Position numbers and translations under genes: made by a program
Notes under the pieces: model-generated
What the model saw: the letters and a program-made list of their open reading frames with translations, nothing else
Told to the model about the DNA's origin: nothing
Database searches by the model: none
From: Gracilaria domingensis
Taxonomy: Eukaryota > Rhodophyta > Florideophyceae > Gracilariales > Gracilariaceae
Direction: 5' to 3'
Assembly (NCBI GenBank): GCA_022539475.1
Contig: VCMS01000131.1
Location: 81,727-145,726, forward strand
DNA length: 64,000 nucleotides
In this document: positions 49,098 to 57,842 of the stretch, one piece after another
How the letters are laid out: each line of letters begins with the position of its first letter
How positions within the stretch are numbered: the stretch's first letter is position 1

Positions 49098-49790
49098 CTC
49101 GCGACCGAGCGAATTCGCTCCCGATGTTGTCCGCTCTCCGGAAGGGTTTGGTTATCAAGATATTACTGGTTGGTTCGAGAGAATCTTGGGGATGAAGGAG
49201 AAGCAAATTCCGAATTATCGGAGAAACCGAATTAATGGTAATGAAGTAACAGAAGTTCATAAAGTATGAAGTACACGGAATCGTGAAGTAAGAAGATGAA
49301 GAATGAAGAATCGGAAAGGATGAATTCAGAAGTTGAAGAAGAAGGAAATAAAAAAGAAGATTGTAGTGCAGTGAGAGGGAGCGCCCACACGGGTGCATAG
49401 TATTAGTTTATTTAGTTAGTGTGCACAGGGTGCACCTCGGTGTCCCACACGTGTGGGGTTGTGACAGTTGTCGTGTCGCCATTCGGAACCCCCCTTATAG
49501 GTAGATAGTTCATTATTTTCGACACGTGGCTTGTGCCCGTGAAAGGTGCACTTAAGGATCTCCTGCCGGGCAAAGCTCACCGTGGTAAACCTCAAGCACC
49601 CCCTAGCCGCTTCTTCCATCGTCTAGTTTCCTACAAGGGTCATCCTACCGTCACTACCGGTGCTGCGCGCCTATCTCGCGCCCCGTTGTTAGTGTCCGTT
49701 GAGTGCTCCTTCGTCCCCTCTTGGGTGCTGCGCAATTTGTTCCTTTATCAGGGCATAGTACGTTGTCACGGCCTGTGGCTGTACTACAAC

Positions 49791-49808
49791 TGGTCTCCCA
49801 ACTTAGAA
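49791..49808 (+). promoter_or_regulatory. Putative primer-binding site, element C
   Basis: TGGTCTCCCAACTTAGAA after CTACAAC; matches the sites in A, B and D at 15-16 of 18 positions. Confidence 0.55.
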
Positions 49809-50023
49809 TTACCCTCTCGGGTCTTTTCTGGTTAATTTGACCCTCACGGGCTTCGCTTCGTCGCTTTCGAATCATTTCTTCTCTCTCGAGCCTTTCCGAC
49901 CCGTCGCGGATCATTTGGTTTCACCGCGCCGTTTCATTCTCCCTCTAGGATTTTCTCGAACTTGCCCGCATTGGGGGTTCATTTTGTCGCAAGCCGGACG
50001 AAAATTCCTTTCCGCCTACCATT

Positions 50024-52288
50024 ATGGCGACACCACTGGGATCTTCTCATGGACACGCCGGTCTTTCTCCACCCCATCGGGAGAACGGCACTGACGAAGT
50101 GCCGCCTGCTCCCGGTTCAAGGCCTCCGAGCACCCGAAGTACCCATGGAGGGATTCTACCACGTGTGGAGAACCCGGAGCGCATACTCCGTCAGTCCTCC
50201 CCGACCGACTTTCGGAACGGTCTCGAGGCCATGCGCCAGCATGCCTCTCAAGAAGCGACTCCGCAGCCGCAGACCCTCAGGGTAACAGCGCCCGAGATCA
50301 TCGTTGAGACTCCGCAACGACCCGCAGGGAGTGAGGTTCAACCCGTTACGGGAGAGTTACTCATAGCCCTGAGGCCACTCGTGGAGTCTATGGTGACACT
50401 CGAGGTCGAGCGCCGTATTCCCCACAGGATTAATGCTGAAGTGGAGGGCCTGCTGGATACCCTTGTCCAGCGGGTCGCTTCTAAGATGAGCGTCACCGGA
50501 GTTCTGGACGGCGCTATTGCCGCCAGTGTGCACACTGAAGTACAGCGCCGTCTCCAGCTCGCTCTCATTGGGTACGAGCAAACTGTCAACCGTCAGCCGG
50601 CCGTTTCGGTATGGCAACCGACTACTATCCCTGCCGAGCATGAAGCAGATTCCAGACCCAGCAGGGACCCCAATATTGATAGACCCGACTTAGGCACTCC
50701 CCTCCCAGGGAAGCAGCAGAGTACCGGTCGCGATTCCCACGAGGGTCGTTACAAAGGGAGAACCCGAAAGTTCCCAAGCCGAAGTCGGAACAGGAGGAAG
50801 CCATCCCGCAAGGGTTGTGGCTTTTACGACTCGGACGAATCGCAGTCTGACTCAGAAAGGTCAGACGCGGTCGACTCGGACGACTCCGACCCCGAGGTGG
50901 ACGTTTCGCATTTGCGCCGCATTCGACCCAACAATCGGGACTTTTCTAAAGTGCTTAGCTTTAAGCACTATCGCTTGAACGACCGGAGTGCGCGTTACAA
51001 CGCTTCGGTCGCTCGCGCAGTTGCGAGGTATGCGAAACGCATGCAACTGCAAATGCCGTTGAAGTTCTCGGGCAAAGATCCAATTTTGGTCTTACGGTTC
51101 TTAGCCGCGATCCGGAATGCGTGTGACCAGAATGATGTACACGAAGGAGCAGCCCTTTGGCTATTTCGTTTCTTTCTGGAGCAACCCGTTAGGGACACAG
51201 TAAGCGCCAAGATCACTGTCGAATCCGGGGCCGCGGTCGAGAAGAGTTCTGAGCTCCTCTCGTCCTACCCCGAGGTGGTCAACTACCTCCTTGAGGTTTA
51301 TGCGACGGACGACGTCCCATCGGAGGCCTACCACGATGTCATCACACACCGCCAGAGATCAGCGGTGTCTAAACGCGATTTCGCTGACCAATTGTAGACA
51401 AAGAACCTCCAATGCGGAAACATCTTCCCTGAAGGTCACCTCAAGGCCCTCTTCTTCGAGGGATTGCTTCCCGCAATCAGGGCCGGTGTACGCATGTACT
51501 CGTCAACGCATCCCAAAGTGGTTTTCCGCCAGCTCGTCAGCTATGCTGAAGGGCTGGGTGGTACCCATCGGGGAGGCAAGGAGTAATTTAAAACACTGGA
51601 TGCGTCGAAGAGCGCACAAACCCGAAGGGTTTCATCGAAGGCTTCGCTGAGCGTCTCAACTGACACGGATGAACCCGACTGGGGCGTGCATTTTGAAGAC
51701 GAGGACGCCCTGGCCCTTGCTGTTCAACCAGCGGCGCCCTCATCTACTCCTTCCTTCCCTTCTACGGGTACTTCGACTCCGTCTGCGATAAAACCCCGAC
51801 GGGACTTTAACTACGCGGCCCCCAGGGTTAATCCAGTGACGCCCCCTCAGGCGCGACCACCGTATCGCATGGTACCGAATTCGGACAACAGAACGACTCC
51901 CTGTCGTATCTGTCTGTCTACTTCTCGGCCTTGCTGCGAATGGCTCCCGCCCGAATACCGGAACACGTTGCTGCAAGTTCGCGAAGCGAATTATCACCAA
52001 CGTGTCGCCGAAGGGTACTATAAGCCCCGCCAGAGACAGGCGCCACGTCAAAACCCAAGTGGGCACTTGCCCTCAGGTCAGGCTGCAACGCGGGACCGTT
52101 ACCCGCAAGCAGAGCGCATCCCGTGGGACGTGCTCCTGCACCTTCGAGGAGCCCTCAACAGGTCAATCAAATCCTCTTTTTTGAGGAGAGTCCTAGCGAG
52201 GACAGCGCACACCCGAAGGGAAACGAGACGGAGGAAACGTAGGGGCCACGCTTTCCTCTCGAGGTACGAGCCTCATCCCACGGGCTGA
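50024..52288 (+). pseudogene. Gag of element C with nonsense changes
   Basis: ATG at 50024. Capsid core RIRPNNRDFSKVLSFKHYRL, KFSGKDPILVLRFLAAIRNA. TAG at 51395-51397 replaces the Trp found at this place in D (DRLWKKNL); a second stop is at about 51,584. The same frame resumes and contains the Cys motif CRICLSTSRPCCEW. Closest relative in the window is D. Confidence 0.8.
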
Positions 52289-52370
52289 CGCAGAATCCAA
52301 CCCACTATGGGATTCTGAGGACGCCCACAGTAATAGTCCCCTTGGGTCTGATGAGGACGACGGCCCCGAT

Positions 52371-53324
52371 ATGGGTGCAGTTTTTATTATGACCCGAGAG
52401 AACTATAAAGTCCATATGGAATATGGACTTATGAAGCGCACGACCAAAACCCTTCTAGGAATTCTAGACACTGGCGCTGGCCCAAACATCATACATGCGA
52501 AGAATCTCCCACCTGGGTACGAACGGTTTCTAAACCGCACACGGACCCCTCGGGTTTTCAACGCGTCGAAGGAACCCATTAATATAGTGAGAACCATCGT
52601 GCTTCCGACCCGACTGGGAAATTTGGAGCAGTACGTACCATTCCTAGTCGCCACGAATCTGGCAGCCGATGCTCTGTCGGGAACTTCATTCATCGACCGC
52701 CACGCCCGTGCGATATATACGCGCGAGCGCAAGGTCGCTTTTTATGGTGCACCACCTGTAGCCATTGTCAGTGCTTCTCGAGAACCCCTTGGGGATAAGA
52801 AGGTCTTAGACCAACTACCTCGGAGCATTGTATCCAACAAGGTCCGCCTCGCTCAACCGCTTTCCATACCCCCTATGACCCAACGGGAAGTGCTAGTAAC
52901 GTGTGAGACACAAGGATTGGTTTTCTTGCAGAACCACCCAAAAACAGTCTCACGAGATCTTTCGCTCATGGCCAACGGTGTCATGAACATCATTCCGAAC
53001 CGTCCCTTTAGGGTACTCGTCAGCAACTTCTCCCATCGGGAAGTTCGCATGCCCAAGAATATGGTCATTGGACTCGCTTTACCAGCCCCTCGCTTGCTAA
53101 CAATACTTGAAGACGGTCCCAGTGGGTCTCGTCTTAAAGAAGGGGAGGGTACACCCAGCGAAGGCCTCGAACGCGATGATTCGGTTGAGAAGAATGATCC
53201 GCAAGGAGCGGAAGACTGGCGCGAACTGGTCCAGATTGGTGAAGAATTCTCTTCCCACAAGGGCCAAATTGTCGACCTTCTACAGGACTTTGGAGACATG
53301 TGGTCGGCCGCCTCGGTCACATAG
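52371..53324 (+). CDS. Aspartic protease region of element C pol
   Basis: Opens with MTRENYKVHMEYGLMKRTTK, then the catalytic LGILDTGAGPNI, LSGTSFIDRHARAIYTRERK and a linker to DLLQDFGDMW. It goes out of frame just after the DMW that leads into RT. Intact as a domain but not connected to a working RT. Confidence 0.75.
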   Translation: MGAVFIMTRENYKVHMEYGLMKRTTKTLLGILDTGAGPNIIHAKNLPPGYERFLNRTRTPRVFNASKEPINIVRTIVLPTRLGNLEQYVPFLVATNLAADALSGTSFIDRHARAIYTRERKVAFYGAPPVAIVSASREPLGDKKVLDQLPRSIVSNKVRLAQPLSIPPMTQREVLVTCETQGLVFLQNHPKTVSRDLSLMANGVMNIIPNRPFRVLVSNFSHREVRMPKNMVIGLALPAPRLLTILEDGPSGSRLKEGEGTPSEGLERDDSVEKNDPQGAEDWRELVQIGEEFSSHKGQIVDLLQDFGDMWSAASVT

Positions 53325-54793
53325 ACGCGGCCTTACACAGGATTGCACTCGAACCGGGTTCAAAACCGGTGTGTCAGGTTCCCTACAGGGCTGGGCACAA
53401 GGCCACAGCAATGGAAGGCCTCGAGGTTCAACTTATGTTGGACTCGGGCGTCATTGAACCTTCAAAGGCTGAATAGGAAAGCTCTGTAGTGTTTGCCCAG
53501 ATAAAGGACGGTAGCTGGCGGTTCTGCATTGACTACCGCCGGCTTAATGTCGTGACCCCTCGGGACGCCTACCCATCCCACGTATGGATGAGTGTATTGA
53601 TTCCCTTGGGGAAGCCAACATCTTCTCAACCCTCGACGCCAATAGTGGGTATTGGCAGGTTGAGATTGCAGAAGAAGATCGCGATAAGACGAGATTTACA
53701 TCTCATATGGGTTTGTACCGCTTCAAGCGAATGCCCTTCGGGTTGAAGAATGCGCCCGCTACCTTTCAGAGGGCGCTGGATATCATCCTGAATAAGGTCA
53801 AGTGGCAGTACGCTCTGGTGCACTTGGATGACGTCGTCATCTACTCCCGCTCTGTGGAAGAGCACTTCGCCACGTGCTGACCTTTTTACGGGATTCTGGA
53901 GTCACTTTGAAGCTGAAGAAATGCTTCTTCTTCCAGGCCTTTGTGGACTACCTTGGACACGTAGTGCGGCGCGGAAAACTGCAGGTTTCCCAGAAGACGT
54001 GCGATGCCATTAGGCAGGCTAAATCGCCCACGACCCAGACGGGAATCCGCTCCTTTGTAGGACTGTGCAATGTGTTTCGAAGATTTGTCCCTACGTTCGC
54101 TCGCATTGCTGCACCTTTGAACAGAAAACTTGAGAAGGAACAACCTGATAGTTTTGGGATACTGAACGACGAAGAGTACGATGCCTTTCAGAAGTTACGA
54201 GATAGACTGATCTCTCCACCAGTTTTGGCCTTACCCGTACCGGGACGTCCGTACCTGCTGGACACCGACGCGTGCGATGTCCAGGTTGGCTGTACTTTAC
54301 TCCAACAACAACCCGATGGGAAGGAGTATAAACCCGTTGGGTATTGGCGCCGTTCTCTCTCGCGGGCGGAGCGGAAGTACACCACCACCGAGATGGAATG
54401 CCTGGCGGTTGTGTGGTCGATGCTCCTTTTACGGCCATATCTGGAAGGTGAAAGATTCACGTGAGGACTGACCACCACTCGCTGAGGTGGATCCTCAATT
54501 TGGCCGACTGTACCGGACGACTCGCACGCTGGCGCCTACGCTTGTCAGAGTTTGACTTTGACGTGGTGCACCGCGCGGGTGTCAAACACCAAGCTGCGAA
54601 CGCACTGTCCCGTTTAGAGACTGAGGATCTCGGGTTCCATTGCAAAGCAGGGGCTGCTTTGCAATGGAACCCGACTGGGACTGTGATTGCCTCGTGGCTA
54701 CAGTCCAAGAAGGGGAGACTCTTTACGAGAACGTCCTCATTGGTTGGGAGGACTCTGACAGCGCAAACGAACCCTCAGGGGATGATGATGTAG
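53325..54793 (+). pseudogene. Broken RT and RNase H of element C
   Basis: Pieces in at least three frames: DGSWRFCIDYRRLN (about 53,509), MPFGLKNAPATFQRALDIIL and the catalytic HLDDVVIYSR (53,584-53,880), FQAFVDYLGHVVRRGKLQVS, DTDACDVQVGCTLLQQ, ECLAVVWSMLLLRPYLEGE (53,874-54,464), and TDHHSLRWILNLADCTGRLA (54,461 on). A TAG is at about 53,473. A long palindrome interrupts the end. Confidence 0.85.
54630..54674. repeat. Perfect 21-bp palindrome with a 3-nt loop
   Basis: Positions 54630-54650 are the exact reverse complement of 54654-54674, separated by GGG. The arm begins TCGGGTTCCATTGC. It lies in the RNase H end of element C, where element D has ordinary coding sequence. Confidence 0.9.
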
Positions 54794-55380
54794 TGGCCGT
54801 GGACACGGAGCAAACGGAAGTACTGCCTATTGTAAGATACTGTGCCGTGACGGTTGCAGTGGTGGCACTGTAAGGAAACCCGCTCGTCGGATGACAATGT
54901 TGTAGTAGATATAGTAGTAGTAGTAGTCCACGTGTATGCCGGTGGCAGCTAGTGCCCCGTGATCGGTAAGTCGTACACGTGTGTGGCGACGCCGGACGAG
55001 GTATTTATTTTCGCCAGCTCGGCTGTAGCCACCATGACAGTAAACCAAGGTGCTTCCTACTAGCTTCTTCGTCTTGTTTCCCGTGGCACGGATCCTAAGT
55101 CGTAGTAGGAACCCAGCTTGTCTAAGACCTGCACAGGCTGTTCTGCGGCGATATCACTACCGTTGCACCGGCTCTCTGGCTAGGCGCGTGGTACCTTTCT
55201 GGACTGCGCGTGTCTCCGTACTCGGTTTCACCACAGAGTGCCGTGGACTACTCCGCACCTTCAACGACCGTCTTTTCCGACTCGACAGCTCACACGGCCT
55301 TACACCCCGTGTGCCGCGCATCCACACCACCGTTCCCGGACATTCTCTTGAGTAGTCGCTCGCGCGCACTATCTCACAAC

Positions 55381-55398
55381 TGGTCTCCCGACCTAGAA
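55381..55398 (+). promoter_or_regulatory. Putative primer-binding site, element D
   Basis: TGGTCTCCCGACCTAGAA, two nt after the CA that would end the LTR. It is not the TGGTATCAGAGC site (initiator Met tRNA) common in chromoviruses. Confidence 0.55.
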
Positions 55399-55475
55399 CG
55401 GTTTCTCGTGGAAGAATAGATTCGTTTTTGCCGTATCGGAAGTAAGGAGTAGCCTAAAAAGCTTCACAACCCCTC

Positions 55476-57842
55476 ATGTCTTCAAAGTCGAAGTCCTCTC
55501 GGCTCGACGAGCTTGCTCGTCCAAAGTCTGTTTCGGCTCGTGTGACTACCGGCAGGGCCGAATCGAACCCACCTGCGCTCTCTCTGCCGCCCCCGCGATC
55601 GAACAGTAGCCGCAGCGAGCCGCAAGGACTCGTACCACAAGTGGATAACCCGGAGCGTTTGCTCCGCCGCACCGGAGAAGCACCCCAGAACACGGAAGTT
55701 GGAAGAGGAGACCCTGGACCAGCACCTCGTGTGCAGACCCGTGGCCCCGAATCGGCAATCTCCGCCATGTTAGACGCAGCGACCGTCTCGGATTTTGCCT
55801 CCCTCCTACCCCAGTTAGAGAGGTGGTTAACGGAGGAACTCTCTAATCGTGTGCCTGTTCAGGTAGACAGTGTCCTTGAACAACGGGTCCGGTCCGGTAT
55901 AGAAACGCAGCTCCCTGTGATCGTGGAGACTGTGTCCACCCGTCTTCGGAATGCTTCGGTTGTAACCGATGTGGTGGTTGAAACTGTGGAAAGTGAAGTC
56001 GCGAACCAACTCCGCAGGCATCGCCTACTGCCTGCTGGATCATACCCTCAACCTCCACCCGCAAGGGATGTGGTGCAGCAACTTGGTCACCCCGACAGGG
56101 CAACTCGCGCTGAACCCTCAAGGGATGAAGTATACAATGCGGGCGGCCTCCCCCGTGATGGGCAGATCGCGGTGGGCACGTCGAACGTCGCTCGAAACCC
56201 GAGGTTGGAAGGGCTCCTCAATGAAGCAGATACCATTCGAGACACGTCGAACCCCTTACCGGCTCGGATGAACCCGAACTCGGATGGCCTCCTCCACAAT
56301 CAAGAACTTGTGCGGGGCACGTCGAACGTCGATCCAGTTCTGGTACCGGATTCGGATGGCCTCCTCCGCAGTAGGGAGACTGCGCGGGGCACGCCGAACG
56401 TCATCCCGAACCCGGACAAAAAGAAGCGTAACAAAAGGAAGAACCGTAATAGGAAGCGTCGAGGGTCGCGTCATACTCGTTATGGAAACTCCGACTCCGA
56501 TACCGACTCGGAGCATTCTGACTCTGATTCGAGTCAATCCAGTGATACGGAAGACGAATCTGATGTCTCCCGTATCCGGCGAATCAAGCCGAACAATCGG
56601 GAGTTCGCCAAGGTCCTGAGCTTCAAGACCTACCGCTTGATGAACCGTTCCGGAAAGTACAATGCTAAAGTGGCCCGGACAGTCGCGAAGTCCGCTAAAC
56701 GGATGGCATTGCAGATTCCCGAGAAGTTCAGTGGGAACGATCCGATCACGGTCCTCAAGTTTCTCAGTGCGTTTAAAACCGCATGCAACCAGAACGGCAT
56801 TCATGAAGGAGCTGCAGTCTGGCTCTTTCAGTTTTTCACATCCAGCTCGGCTTTAGAGCTCGTCAAGAACCGTATCTCGGGCGAGTCAGGAGCCGTGGAT
56901 TCGGATGAGGACGATGAGCTTCTACGATCCTATCCGGAGGTCGTGAACCATCTCCTGGAGATGTACGCTACTGACGAAGTCATCGCGGAAGCGTATCACG
57001 ATATAACAACTTATCGGCAGAGTTCCGGAATTACGGAAAGTGAATTCTCGGACCGCTTGTGGAAGAAGAATCTCCGCTGCGGTAACATATTCACTGATTC
57101 GCGTTTGAAGGCTTTATTCGTGGAAGGTTTACTACCAGCGATCCGCGCTTTGGTCCGCAATCATTCTGCAACACACCCGAAGATCGGATTCAGGCAGTTG
57201 GTACTATTTGCAGAAGGTCTAAGAGATACTCACCGTGGCGGAAAGAAGGTTCATTCCACGATCGAGAAAGCCCGTGACGCACGCAAGTCGCGTACGCGAG
57301 CTCTCCTTACCGAAACGGATACTAGTACGGAGTCCGGAGTAGTAGAAGACCAGGCTGGAGAGGCCCTAGCAGTGTTGCCCTCGCCGAGCGTCTCCTTCCC
57401 GTCGATACCAGCGACAAGTACCGCTTCACCTTCCCAGATGGGTCAGAGCACGATGCCTTCAACACCGTACTCGGCATACCAAACCCCTCGACAATCCTTT
57501 GACCCGAACCGGAACCCAGCATGTCGTTTATGCTTGTCAACTACCCGCCCTTGCTGCGAGTGGATGCCTGCCGAAGTCCGGAACAAGTTGCTCCAGCAAC
57601 GTGAGCAAAATTACACCCATCGGGTTGATGAAGGTTATTTCCGCCGTCGGATGCCATTTACTGGAGGCCAGGGACGTCGACCCGGTAATGTCGGTAGCCA
57701 GGGAAGTCGCGCCGACAATAGCGCTCCGATCCCCGGAAGTTCTCAACCAGCCAATAGAAGTCCCCGCCGTTCGGCCTTTATCCTGGAGGAGGAAGAACCA
57801 CATCATCCTGAAGAGGAGGAAAACGCTCAGCAGGACGCGTAG
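55476..57842 (+). CDS. Gag polyprotein of element D (intact)
   Basis: 788 residues. N-terminal disordered part; a region of imperfect repeats of SDGLLxxxExxRGTSNV type (about residues 240-312); a basic run KKKRNKRKNRNRKRRG; then the capsid-like core IKPNNREFAKVLSFKTYRL, KFSGNDPITVLKFLSAFKTA, and DRLWKKNLRCGNIF. Instead of a CCHC knuckle it has CRLCLSTTRPCCEWMPAEVRNKLL. The C-terminus is acidic (EEEEPHHPEEEENAQQ). The stop at 57840-57842 overlaps the -1 pol frame by 31 nt. Confidence 0.9.
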   Translation: MSSKSKSSRLDELARPKSVSARVTTGRAESNPPALSLPPPRSNSSRSEPQGLVPQVDNPERLLRRTGEAPQNTEVGRGDPGPAPRVQTRGPESAISAMLDAATVSDFASLLPQLERWLTEELSNRVPVQVDSVLEQRVRSGIETQLPVIVETVSTRLRNASVVTDVVVETVESEVANQLRRHRLLPAGSYPQPPPARDVVQQLGHPDRATRAEPSRDEVYNAGGLPRDGQIAVGTSNVARNPRLEGLLNEADTIRDTSNPLPARMNPNSDGLLHNQELVRGTSNVDPVLVPDSDGLLRSRETARGTPNVIPNPDKKKRNKRKNRNRKRRGSRHTRYGNSDSDTDSEHSDSDSSQSSDTEDESDVSRIRRIKPNNREFAKVLSFKTYRLMNRSGKYNAKVARTVAKSAKRMALQIPEKFSGNDPITVLKFLSAFKTACNQNGIHEGAAVWLFQFFTSSSALELVKNRISGESGAVDSDEDDELLRSYPEVVNHLLEMYATDEVIAEAYHDITTYRQSSGITESEFSDRLWKKNLRCGNIFTDSRLKALFVEGLLPAIRALVRNHSATHPKIGFRQLVLFAEGLRDTHRGGKKVHSTIEKARDARKSRTRALLTETDTSTESGVVEDQAGEALAVLPSPSVSFPSIPATSTASPSQMGQSTMPSTPYSAYQTPRQSFDPNRNPACRLCLSTTRPCCEWMPAEVRNKLLQQREQNYTHRVDEGYFRRRMPFTGGQGRRPGNVGSQGSRADNSAPIPGSSQPANRSPRRSAFILEEEEPHHPEEEENAQQDA
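56170..56410 (+). repeat. Imperfect about 70-nt tandem repeat inside gag of element D
   Basis: Three units of TCGGATGGCCTCCTC-like start and GGGCACGTCGAACGTC-like end, period about 66-75 nt, in frame, encoding DGLL...RGTSNV. Confidence 0.7.
57812..57842 (+). promoter_or_regulatory. Gag-pol overlap in the -1 frame, element D
   Basis: The pol frame is open from 57812 (after TGA at 57809-57811) through the gag stop and continues unbroken into protease, so pol has no start codon of its own that is needed. The overlap holds G GAA AAC (57818-57824), which is close to but not a standard -1 slippery heptamer. Confidence 0.6.

Larger units (their letters stand above)
45956..49361 (+). mobile_element. 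Chromovirus element B, deleted and rearranged
   Basis: Putative 5' LTR about 45,956-46,615 (begins TGTAAAAAC), primer-binding site, truncated gag, two pieces of integrase in direct but swapped order, an inverted piece of integrase, then a chromodomain in direct orientation and a purine-rich tract (about 49,330-49,360). Protease, RT and RNase H are missing. Limits are estimates. Confidence 0.7.
49362..54900 (+). mobile_element. Chromovirus element C, decayed, no integrase
   Basis: Putative 5' LTR about 49,362-49,788 (begins TGTAGTGCAG; it directly follows the purine tract of B, so it might instead be the 3' LTR of B), primer-binding site, gag with two stops, protease, broken RT-RNase H ending at about 54,793. 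Integrase and chromodomain are absent; element D follows directly. Confidence 0.7.
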
